Source: a virus
Length of the DNA stretch: 23,751 nucleotides
Virus record (IMG/VR): IMGVR_UViG_3300021092_000212
Location: 1-23,751 of that record
Reading direction: 5' to 3' (one strand)
In this document: piece after piece, positions 5,787 to 12,803 of the stretch
How the letters are laid out: each line of letters starts with the position of its first letter
Position numbering within the stretch: position 1 is the first letter of the stretch
The notes under the pieces: generated by a model
What the model saw: the letters and a program-made list of their open reading frames with translations, nothing else
What the model was told of the DNA's origin: nothing
The model's database searches: none
Position numbers and translations under genes: made by a program

Positions 5787-6931
5787 TAGAATGTGTCTCC
5801 TTCTTCTGCTATTTCATCACCGAAAACGAGTTTCGTTTCTGAGAATGAAACTCTTAGTTCTGTCGCCACTGGTGATCCATCAGAATATGTTGCATATGAT
5901 CCATCAGGAGTATAGTTAATTGAAACATTTGTGATAGCACACAACTTAAACAGTGGAAGATAATCGTGTCTATTACTGCCCTTCATGTATGTTACTTGGC
6001 ACAAATCTGGAACTGTAATTAATGTTGTTGCTTCCAGATCTGCTGCTTCTCCTCCATAAGTAGGAAGCATCGCTTTTTTAAATCGATTACATATTCTTCT
6101 GATAGATTTTGCTTCTGGTTCATCTCTAGGTGTCATTTTAAATGATAATGAAAAGTTTCTAAGACGAGGACCTTCATACATCATTTCAACATTTGGGTTT
6201 AGAATGTTGCCACTTACTCCACCTATTAACTGATTTAAAGAAATACTACCACCAGTTACTTTATTAATACCATCTACAATAGCTTGGTAAGCAGTAGTTT
6301 TTACAGTGCTTGGAATTGCATTAACTGCTTGTTGTAAAGCACTTAATTGCGTTCCTGCTGATCTTGCCAGACCTGCTTGTGCAGCACCAAATGCCGCTCC
6401 TTGCCAATCAGCACCAAATTCTACTTGTACATCTTCTGGCATGTATAATATAATTGGTTTTATATCAGATGGTGAAGCATAGCTTCTTCTGTTACTTTGA
6501 TTGTATAAATCATATGCGCTTGCAGTTGGAGAAGTTGATGTCGATGCACTTGGCGCTGCAGTTCCACTTCTTCTACCAAATGGAGGAGCATATTTGAAAA
6601 ATTCAAAGATTACATAGTCGCTATTTGCATCAATACCTGGACTATTTGGGTATCTAGTTGTGCCACTTCCAAGAGTGGCAGCATTAATAGTTGGAGCATA
6701 CTTATATACAGAAAGTGATGCAGATGGTGTAGCGCCAGCTGATGGGGGTGGAGGGGTTGGAGAAATAGATCCTGATGCAACTCCTGTTTCATATTGTTGC
6801 AACTCCCATTTTATTCTATCAGTTACATGCACACCTTCAACAGTAGTGCCTGTAGCTGCTGCTAATATTCTTGCTCTTTGCCCATCAGTTAATGAACGAA
6901 ATACTGAAAGATTACTCGGGGAGATTGACAT
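5786..6931 (-). CDS. 48: gp48 baseplate tail-tube cap protein
   Basis: 381 residues (T4 gp48 is 364). Gp48 sits on the hub and, with gp54, starts polymerisation of the gp19 tail tube. Recognisable parts are YVIFEFFKYAPPFGRR (about 108-125), IILYMPEDVQVEFGADWQG (about 160-180), and the C-terminal tube-fold region NVEMMYEGPRLRNFSLSFKMTPRDEPEAKSIRRICNRFKKAMLP, ending with a beta-rich segment ATELRVSFSETKLVF. The N-terminal 90 residues hold a small helical part joined by a Pro/Ser/Gly-rich linker (SPTPPPPSAGATPSA). It overlaps gp2 and gp53 by one base each, so it is tightly coupled. Confidence 0.88.
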   Translation of the reverse strand: MSISPSNLSVFRSLTDGQRARILAAATGTTVEGVHVTDRIKWELQQYETGVASGSISPTPPPPSAGATPSASLSVYKYAPTINAATLGSGTTRYPNSPGIDANSDYVIFEFFKYAPPFGRRSGTAAPSASTSTSPTASAYDLYNQSNRRSYASPSDIKPIILYMPEDVQVEFGADWQGAAFGAAQAGLARSAGTQLSALQQAVNAIPSTVKTTAYQAIVDGINKVTGGSISLNQLIGGVSGNILNPNVEMMYEGPRLRNFSLSFKMTPRDEPEAKSIRRICNRFKKAMLPTYGGEAADLEATTLITVPDLCQVTYMKGSNRHDYLPLFKLCAITNVSINYTPDGSYATYSDGSPVATELRVSFSETKLVFGDEIAEEGDTF

Positions 6932-7593
6932 TAGATGCTCGTATACTTTTTAACTGTTCTTTGACCTTTTAATTTTTTAAAGTATTCGTCATCTGTCTCT
7001 GCCCATACAAGTTCTCTATCGTAAGGAATTTGTTTAGGTGTAACAAAATCTTCTACTGGTATAAAGATAGAAGTTGACCATTCTTTTTCAGACAGATCTA
7101 AGAATAAGCTAGTCACATGTCCATTGATATATTTATGGATACATTTCTTCGGTACATCTATTTTATTTTTTAGTAAATCAGTTACTATTTTTAGTCTTTT
7201 CTTTGGATTGATATAGTGTAAGTTGACTGCCCAGAATGAATCTCCTCCTGTTTTGAGTACATATGCTAAAGGATACTTATCATAATATGGAAGGTGTCTC
7301 ATTTTTGCTTCATACTCAAAGAAATATAAGTGTCCTTGTAATACTTTTCTTCTCAAAACATTTTCATCTTGGTGCTCTAATGCATCACTTGTATCGCGAT
7401 TTTCATCTTTCTCAAGTTTAGACGGATCACCTTTATATTGAGATGAAAGATTTCTAACTGTTCCTTTATACCATGAAAGTCCTCTACTTTCTCCCGCTGC
7501 TTCTGCTTTTACTTTCTCAAACAATGTTACATAATTATCTGGGGTATTAGATTTGTTTGCAAATCCAACCCCTCCAGATTTTGTTTTTGCCAT
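6931..7593 (-). CDS. 2: gp2 DNA end-protector protein
   Basis: 220 residues. In T4, gp2 is added to packaged DNA ends or the head portal and protects injected DNA from RecBCD. The assignment rests on the overall sequence (GLSWYKGTVRNLSSQYKGDP, HLYFFEYEAKMRHLPYYDKYPL, GGDSFWAVNLHYINPKKR) as known from cyanophage gp2, and on its position next to gp4, as in T4. No catalytic motif is expected. A good Shine-Dalgarno (AGGAG, on the minus strand at about 7605-7609) lies inside the 3' end of gp4, with only 4 nt between the genes. The stop overlaps the gp48 ATG. Confidence 0.82.
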   Translation of the reverse strand: MAKTKSGGVGFANKSNTPDNYVTLFEKVKAEAAGESRGLSWYKGTVRNLSSQYKGDPSKLEKDENRDTSDALEHQDENVLRRKVLQGHLYFFEYEAKMRHLPYYDKYPLAYVLKTGGDSFWAVNLHYINPKKRLKIVTDLLKNKIDVPKKCIHKYINGHVTSLFLDLSEKEWSTSIFIPVEDFVTPKQIPYDRELVWAETDDEYFKKLKGQRTVKKYTSI

Positions 7594-7597
7594 TGCT

Positions 7598-8035
7598 TTA
7601 AACTCCTAAGTGCTCTTCTGTAAGGATTAAAAAGTTCATCTGCCTGTCCTCACAAAAGTCTTTTGCTGCTTCCCACTTAGCATGGTTTTTCATAAAGGTT
7701 AAGACTTCTCGTTTCCAAGCGGCAGTTTTTTTCTTTGGTTTATCATCTGGTGGTATCGTTTGTTTTTTAGGTTTGACTTCAATCAAATATTTCTTTAGAA
7801 ATCCATTGACATCTTTTACTTTGATATAAAAATCGGGATAGTAGCGATGAACTCTCCCGTCAGTTGGACATCTATAAGGAATAATAACTTCTTCACTCCC
7901 CCATTCTATAATGGAGTCATTATTATCACAAAACACCATGAATTTTCTTTCCCACATAGAACGATAAATTATCTTTGTTGGATCGCCTTTATACTTACGT
8001 GGGTTGATTGGTTTATATTGTCCAGAATATGCCAT
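7598..8035 (-). CDS. 4: gp4 head completion protein, TnsA/PD-(D/E)XK-like fold
   Basis: 145 residues, close to T4 gp4 (150), with the characteristic start MAYSGQYKPINPRKYKGDPT and YRSMWERKFMVFCD. Gp4 seals the filled head before tail joining. A nuclease-like core is visible: RYYPDFYIK with Asp68, then YLIEVKPKK with Glu86 and Lys88, the D-ExK pattern of TnsA-type endonucleases. This hints at a DNA-trimming step at completion, though activity cannot be judged from sequence. It is the first gene of the minus-strand operon. Its start codon overlaps the late-promoter motif of the opposite strand. Confidence 0.93.
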   Translation of the reverse strand: MAYSGQYKPINPRKYKGDPTKIIYRSMWERKFMVFCDNNDSIIEWGSEEVIIPYRCPTDGRVHRYYPDFYIKVKDVNGFLKKYLIEVKPKKQTIPPDDKPKKKTAAWKREVLTFMKNHAKWEAAKDFCEDRQMNFLILTEEHLGV

Positions 8036-8040
8036 AAATA
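8033..8040 (+). promoter_or_regulatory. late promoter motif for the plus-strand tail cluster
   Basis: CATAAATA matches the T4-late -10 consensus TATAAATA except at the first base, the NATAAATA form reported for cyanophages. It lies 27 nt before the gp54-like GTG and overlaps the gp4 start codon on the other strand. Confidence 0.7.
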
Positions 8041-8059
8041 TAGGTAGACCAACTATTTG

Positions 8060-8067
8060 TATTTAGT
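8060..8067 (-). promoter_or_regulatory. probable late promoter motif for the gp4-2-48-53 operon
   Basis: On the minus strand this reads ACTAAATA, one mismatch from NATAAATA, 24 nt upstream of the gp4 ATG. No better candidate exists for this operon. It touches the GTG start of the divergent gene. Confidence 0.45.
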
Positions 8068-8778
8068 GTGGCACCAATATCAGGATCCATATCAAATTTT
8101 CTAGAGGCGATTAATAATCAAAGCGGAATGTCCATGAGTAATGGATATGACGTTAATTTTCAGTTGCCATCTGCTTTAGCAGCAAAAATTAAAACAGATT
8201 GTGATATAAATTTGGCAGCACCTTCTGAAGTAAGTAAAGATAAGTTACTTACTATGTTATGTGATGAAGCTCAACTTCCAAGTATGCAGTCTGCTACTGG
8301 TCAAATTACTGGAAGATATCTTGGTGAAGCACAAATAAATTATGCTCACACAAAGATGTATTCTGATTTTTCTTTAGGATGGATGCTTGATGCAAATCTA
8401 ACAGCACTTAAATTCTTTAACAGTTGGTACTCATATATCTACAGTGGTAATACTGGAGAAAATGATGCTCCAAAAACATACTCTGGTAACAGATTAAGTA
8501 CGATTAAAACTGTTGCACCAAAAGTTTTAAATAGAAACATTCGCCTTAACTACCCAAAAGATTACATGGGTACAGTTAGAGTTACAAAAACTGAAAGAGG
8601 TGTGAACGCGCCCAATGCTAGAGCAGGAGTAATGTATATTCTAGAAGATTGTTTTCCTTACTCAATTGATGCTATTCCTCTGGCATATGGCACATCTCAA
8701 ATTACAAGATTAACAGTTAATTTCTATTATGCCAAGCACACTGTAGTGTATAACGACATCTCATCTTTTAACGGATAA
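8068..8778 (+). CDS. 54: gp54-like baseplate tail-tube initiator
   Basis: 236 residues from a GTG start (reads MAPISGSISNFLEAINN). It has the tail-tube fold pattern shared by gp19/gp54-like proteins: YDVNFQLPSALA, LCDEAQLPSMQSAT, the YSDFSLGWMLDANLTALKFFNSW helix and the C-terminal NRNIRLNYPKDYMGTVRVTKT strands. In T4, gp54 sits next to gp48 and both are needed to start the tube, and here it is divergent from the gp48 operon. It is shorter than T4 gp54 (320), so gp19-paralog tube protein is the alternative name. No good Shine-Dalgarno precedes the GTG. The stop TAA is inside the next late promoter. Confidence 0.7.
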   Translation: MAPISGSISNFLEAINNQSGMSMSNGYDVNFQLPSALAAKIKTDCDINLAAPSEVSKDKLLTMLCDEAQLPSMQSATGQITGRYLGEAQINYAHTKMYSDFSLGWMLDANLTALKFFNSWYSYIYSGNTGENDAPKTYSGNRLSTIKTVAPKVLNRNIRLNYPKDYMGTVRVTKTERGVNAPNARAGVMYILEDCFPYSIDAIPLAYGTSQITRLTVNFYYAKHTVVYNDISSFNG

Positions 8779-8781
8779 ATA
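8774..8781 (+). promoter_or_regulatory. late promoter motif for gp26
   Basis: GATAAATA fits NATAAATA and includes the TAA stop (8776-8778) of the gp54-like gene. The gp26 ATG follows 24 nt downstream, so the mRNA leader would be very short and without a clear Shine-Dalgarno. Confidence 0.7.
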
Positions 8782-8805
8782 CCTATACGAATTGAATAAA
8801 TTTTT

Positions 8806-9519
8806 ATGGCATTACCTAAAATTGGCATTCCAACTTTTGAATTAGAACTTCCTTCTACAGGTAAAACAATTAAGTATAGACCTTTTCTTGTAAAGGAAGA
8901 AAAAGTTTTACTGATAGCATTGGAATCTGAAGACGAGCAGCAGATCATTGCAGCGGTAAAAGATCTGATCAAAAATTGTGTAATCTCAAAAATCAAAGTA
9001 GAAGATCTTCCTGCTTTTGATCTTGAGTATCTATTTTTAATGATACGTGCAGCAGCTGTTGGAGAAATTCTTACAATGAATGTAACTTGTAAGGATGATG
9101 ATAAAACTAGAGTAGAGGTTAATATCAACATCAATGATGTAACTGTCAAAAAAGATCCTGAGCATACAAATAAGATCATGCTTACGGAAGATACTGGTAT
9201 TATTATGCGATACCCAAGTATGGATAGATTTATTGAAGCAGAATTTCTAGACAAAGATATTAAAACAGAAGAAGTATTTGATTTTCTTGCTGATCATGTG
9301 GATCAAATCTTCTTTGGGGAGGATGTATATGATTCATCTACCACATCTAAGAAAGAATTTAAAGATTGGATTGAGACATTAACAACAAAACAGTTTGAAG
9401 CAATTCAAAAGTTTTACGACACAATGCCAAAATTATCTCATACATTTACGGTCATTAATCCTAATACTGGTGTTAAATCTGAATATACGATTGAAGGTAT
9501 GCAAAATTTTTTCGCATAG
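8806..9519 (+). CDS. 26: gp26 baseplate hub protein / putative tail-assembly chaperone
   Basis: 237 residues: MALPKIGIPTFELELPSTGKTIKYRPFLVKEEK followed by acidic helices, the usual cyanophage gp26. The T4 protein is required for baseplate hub assembly. The first 50 residues resemble a beta-rich head that in many myophages opens the tail-chaperone family; the rest is helical. The 3' end contains a complete -1 frameshift signal (9507-9545) that would replace the last Ala and extend the protein by 61 residues. This suggests it acts as the short form of a G/GT-type chaperone pair that holds the tape measure. The chaperone role is inference. It has a short leader from the late promoter at 8774. 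Confidence 0.8.
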   Translation: MALPKIGIPTFELELPSTGKTIKYRPFLVKEEKVLLIALESEDEQQIIAAVKDLIKNCVISKIKVEDLPAFDLEYLFLMIRAAAVGEILTMNVTCKDDDKTRVEVNININDVTVKKDPEHTNKIMLTEDTGIIMRYPSMDRFIEAEFLDKDIKTEEVFDFLADHVDQIFFGEDVYDSSTTSKKEFKDWIETLTTKQFEAIQKFYDTMPKLSHTFTVINPNTGVKSEYTIEGMQNFFA

Positions 9520-9545
9520 CACTCTTCCAAAATAGTTTGGAAGGG
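9507..9545 (+). promoter_or_regulatory. programmed -1 ribosomal frameshift signal
   Basis: Slippery heptamer T_TTT_TTC at 9507-9513 in the gp26 frame (an overlapping A_AAT_TTT lies just 5'). An 8-nt spacer (9514-9521), which holds the zero-frame TAG at 9517-9519, is followed by a stem-loop. Its arms are CTCTTCCAAA (9522-9531) and TTTGGAAGGG (9536-9545) with loop ATAG, ten pairs including one G-U. Type and spacing match known -1 frameshift sites. Confidence 0.75.
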
Positions 9546-9698
9546 TATTTTAAAACAAACTTTGCTTTAATGCAGTATCATAAATATAGCTTGAGTGAAA
9601 TAGAACATCTTATGCCGTGGGAACGAGAAGTTTACACAGCATTGTTAGTGCAGTATATTCAAGAAGAAAAAGCAAAGCAAGAAGCTTCTAAACGTTAA
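9513..9698 (+). CDS. gp51-like / chaperone C-terminal extension, expressed by -1 frameshift from gp26
   Basis: An open -1 frame of 61 codons running from the slippery site to TAA 9696-9698: RIALFQNSLEGYFKTNFALM, HKYSLSEIEHLMPWEREVYT, then ALLVQYIQEEKAKQEASKR. The first ATG in this frame is at 9570, after the well-formed LFQNSLEGYFKTNFAL segment, so an independent start would lose it; fusion to gp26 (297 residues in total) is more likely. The W-E-R-E-x-Y...EE pattern is like the ends of chaperone T domains that contact the tape measure. In cyanophage annotations a short ORF here is sometimes called gp51. Its TAA abuts the ATG of the tape-measure-like gene. Confidence 0.7.
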   Translation, partial: RIALFQNSLEGYFKTNFALMQYHKYSLSEIEHLMPWEREVYTALLVQYIQEEKAKQEASKR

Positions 9699-12600
9699 AT
9701 GATAGATCCAGCACCAGCACCAGAAGGAATACTAGATCCCGAAAAACCTTATTGGTCTGCTGATAGGGTTGGCGAGGCAACTTGGTTGCGTCTCAAAGGT
9801 AATCTAACTGGTAGACGAGTAGAGGGGTTGAGCGAAAACTTCACATCCTATGTAAAACTTGGTGATGCTGATGCTGATAAGTTAATTGAAAACCTTAAAA
9901 AATGGGGTAAGTATCCTCAACTAAATCAGAAGGATAAGTCTGGTGGTGCATATAATGCTGAAGCATACCAGAAGTGGTTGGTAGAAGAGTTCCTTGAGAA
10001 ACCATTTAGAGAAGAAACAGATAAAAAGATTGAAGAAGCAGCAATACAATCTCGTCTTGATGAAATACAAAAGGAAAAGCAAAAGCAAAAAGAGCAAGCA
10101 GTACAAGTTGTTGTAGAGCAATCTGATCCTGAAGAAGTTGAAGAACAGGTAGATATTGCTACAGAAGTTTTAGAGGAAGCACAAGAAACAAATCAACAAG
10201 AAATTAATGAAGAGTTTTTTGAAGATATTCCTCTCAGTGTTAGACCAAATCTTGTAGATATTATTAATAAAAAAACAGGTCGTAACGTTACTCTTCCAGA
10301 TCAAGAAAAGAAAAAAGAAGGACATAGTAATGCAAAAATTTATAGGTATCTAACCTTAAATTTAACTAAAATTCAAAGTCAACTAGAAGTAATTGATAAA
10401 AAAATAACAGAGCAAAATGCTCTATTAAGGTCTAGTCTTTCTGTCTCTGTTGCAACCTACGAAAAAATTGAACTGGAAGATGCTAGATTAGAAAGTAAAT
10501 TTGATGGCATTTTGAGTGCAATTGAGGAGCAGAATGCACTAGCAAAAGAACTTGCTGACAAACAAGAAGATGCAGTAAGAAGAAGTGCTCTAAAAAATAA
10601 GAGAGACGCTGCAGGAACGGAAGGATATGCAGATACACGTGGAGATGGTGACGGATTATTACAAACACTTCTTAAATATTTTGGTAAGAAACTAGGGAAA
10701 TTTTTGTTTAAACGTTTATATAAACTTCTTCCAAAAGGATTACGATCAAGAATTAGACTTGGAGGAATGCTTCTTCGTAATCCTGCTCGCCTTCTTACCA
10801 AAAAACCAGCACAAAAACTTGCTGCAAAAGCTGCAACTCCTATGGTTGCAAAAGGATTTGAGCACATTGCTCTGCCTGGTGTAACAAGGAGAGCAACAGC
10901 AGGAACTCAAGGTGCAGCTAAAAAACTATCGACATCTGGAGGACAAAGTATTTTTGAGAGAGCGTTGAGAAGTAAACCAATTCAAAATGCTCTTATAAAA
11001 AAACTTGGTAAAGAAGGAGCAGAAAAATTAACAGTTAAAGTTGCTGCTAAATTAGTTCCTGGAATTTCTACTGCCTATGGATTGGGAGAAGGACTTGCAC
11101 GTATTGCAATGGGAGATGTGAAGGGTGGTTTCTTATCATTTGGAAGTGCAATACCTGTTGCTGGATGGGCGTTCGCTGCCATTGATATTCTTCGTGATAT
11201 TGATATTGCTGCATATACAAAGCATATTGAACCAAATCTTCCTGCTCCAAAAGATGAACATTTCGCAGCATTTTTTAGTGAAGCTTTAGGTGTTGGTCCA
11301 GATCAATATGAGATTGGATCTAAAGATGTAAGACCAGGAACCGCAATGCTCCATGGTACGGAGTGGGTAGGTAATAAAAATGAGATGAACAATTTACAGA
11401 ATGCTATTCCAAGTACGATAGGTGCATCTCTGTTAACATCAACTGCGTCATTTGTTCAGTCATTAGGGAGTGCAGGATCTACTGTTTCTCCAGAACTTAA
11501 TAAAGAACTTGCTTTACTTGCAGAAAAATTTGGTGTTAATCCTTCAATGGTTTCTACAAATGTTGGAGGATCTTTCTCTGGAGTTGGATCAAAGGTAGAA
11601 GATTTAGTATCGAGAACTGAAACTGGTGATGGGGGAGAATATGATGGATTAAGTTCTGCAGAGAAAAGTGTTTTTAAAAATTCAACGGGTGCTTCTTTTC
11701 AACAACGTATGCTTGCATTACTTAGAAGTCCTTTAGATGCAATCAAAGAAGCATTGAATAATCGAGGAGGACCTGGGGGTCCTACACCCGAAATTGATCC
11801 TTATACTGGACCTATTAGTGGAGAAACTTTTAATCCTCTTCCAGGAGGAGCAGCTGGAACAGGATCTGGTCAAGTTTTTGGTGCTTCTAGAGATGGTGGA
11901 AAGCGATCTCATGCTGGTGTTGATATGGTAGAGCACAAACAAAAAGATTCTAGAGCACCGATTGTTGCTTATAAAACAGGAAAAATTATTAAATCAAAAG
12001 CTTCAGATGCATATCCATATGGAGACATGGAAATAGATCATGGTGGTGGTTTGATTACTAGATATTTGCATGTTATTCCCAGACCAGATTTGAAAGTTGG
12101 TGATACAGTTTATGGTGGACAACAAATTGGCAGATTATATAGATATTTTGATGGTAGTACAGAGCAAACACACTTACATTTTGAGGTGTATAAAAATGGA
12201 AAGTTATTAAATCCTACTAGATTTGTAAAGGAAGCAAGAAATAATATTGCTAGTCCATTAGCTGATACTAGAGCAAAAGAAGAACACCTTAAAGCTTCTG
12301 GTCAAACTGCTGATGATGTACCGACAGCTGCAGGCAAACCAAAGGGATACGGAAAAATTGAAATGGAACAAGATGGAAAAATTTTACAAATAGCAGAATA
12401 TTTTTACGTAAATGGAAAATATTACGAGAGGACAACAGTAAACAATAAGACAACAACTAAAGAAATAAGCGAATCTGTATACAAATCAGTTAGAAATAAT
12501 CATGCTGCTTCTTTTGGATTAGAAAGCAATAAAGAATATACTCTGCCAAGTAAAGGTGAAGTAAAACAAGTTTCTCAAATTGCTCCTCCATCTAGATCAT

Positions 12601-12779
12601 CTTCTAGAACAGCTACAGAAATTGCATATGCAGCACCAGCAGATACAGAAGCATCTAGTACAATTATTTTAAATGCAGCACCACAAATGCCTGTCGCTAA
12701 TGGGTCTAGTGGTGGAGTTCAATATGTTCCAATTGAACAACAATTGAATATTACTGCAATGCGTTTAGCTACGGCATAA
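9699..12779 (+). CDS. large tape-measure-like tail protein with M23 peptidase domain
   Basis: 1026 residues; begins at TAAATG with no Shine-Dalgarno, so it is probably coupled to the frameshifted upstream frame. Residues 1-300 are Glu/Gln/Lys-rich coiled coil. From about 302 a module starting AAGTEGYADTRG, also found at the start of the next protein, is followed by basic helices and a hydrophobic stretch (about 450-505, LVPGISTAYGLGEGLARIAM and PVAGWAFAAIDIL) that could insert in a membrane. Residues about 725-845 form an M23/LytM zinc peptidase: HAGVDM (His738, Asp742) and HLHFEV (His825, His827), which would cut peptide cross-links of host peptidoglycan. Its position after the chaperone pair and before gp27 matches a tape measure (T4 gp29 position). 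The tail is Ser/Thr/Ala-rich. Confidence 0.75.
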   Translation: MIDPAPAPEGILDPEKPYWSADRVGEATWLRLKGNLTGRRVEGLSENFTSYVKLGDADADKLIENLKKWGKYPQLNQKDKSGGAYNAEAYQKWLVEEFLEKPFREETDKKIEEAAIQSRLDEIQKEKQKQKEQAVQVVVEQSDPEEVEEQVDIATEVLEEAQETNQQEINEEFFEDIPLSVRPNLVDIINKKTGRNVTLPDQEKKKEGHSNAKIYRYLTLNLTKIQSQLEVIDKKITEQNALLRSSLSVSVATYEKIELEDARLESKFDGILSAIEEQNALAKELADKQEDAVRRSALKNKRDAAGTEGYADTRGDGDGLLQTLLKYFGKKLGKFLFKRLYKLLPKGLRSRIRLGGMLLRNPARLLTKKPAQKLAAKAATPMVAKGFEHIALPGVTRRATAGTQGAAKKLSTSGGQSIFERALRSKPIQNALIKKLGKEGAEKLTVKVAAKLVPGISTAYGLGEGLARIAMGDVKGGFLSFGSAIPVAGWAFAAIDILRDIDIAAYTKHIEPNLPAPKDEHFAAFFSEALGVGPDQYEIGSKDVRPGTAMLHGTEWVGNKNEMNNLQNAIPSTIGASLLTSTASFVQSLGSAGSTVSPELNKELALLAEKFGVNPSMVSTNVGGSFSGVGSKVEDLVSRTETGDGGEYDGLSSAEKSVFKNSTGASFQQRMLALLRSPLDAIKEALNNRGGPGGPTPEIDPYTGPISGETFNPLPGGAAGTGSGQVFGASRDGGKRSHAGVDMVEHKQKDSRAPIVAYKTGKIIKSKASDAYPYGDMEIDHGGGLITRYLHVIPRPDLKVGDTVYGGQQIGRLYRYFDGSTEQTHLHFEVYKNGKLLNPTRFVKEARNNIASPLADTRAKEEHLKASGQTADDVPTAAGKPKGYGKIEMEQDGKILQIAEYFYVNGKYYERTTVNNKTTTKEISESVYKSVRNNHAASFGLESNKEYTLPSKGEVKQVSQIAPPSRSSSRTATEIAYAAPADTEASSTIILNAAPQMPVANGSSGGVQYVPIEQQLNITAMRLATA

Positions 12780-12782
12780 ATA
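12775..12782 (+). promoter_or_regulatory. late promoter motif
   Basis: CATAAATA, containing the TAA stop (12777-12779) of the preceding gene and lying 22 nt before the next ATG. GGAG at 12791-12794 gives a Shine-Dalgarno for that start. Confidence 0.65.
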
Positions 12783-12803
12783 TCGAAGTAGGAGAAAGAT
12801 ATA

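Noticed and set aside
7130-7137. Minus-strand CATAAATA inside gp2
   Set aside because: Also a His-Lys-Tyr coding coincidence, about 200 nt before gp48 in a tightly coupled operon.
9579-9586. CATAAATA inside the -1-frame extension
   Set aside because: It encodes the His-Lys-Tyr of the protein and lies 113 nt from the next start, unlike the other late motifs (22-27 nt); likely chance.
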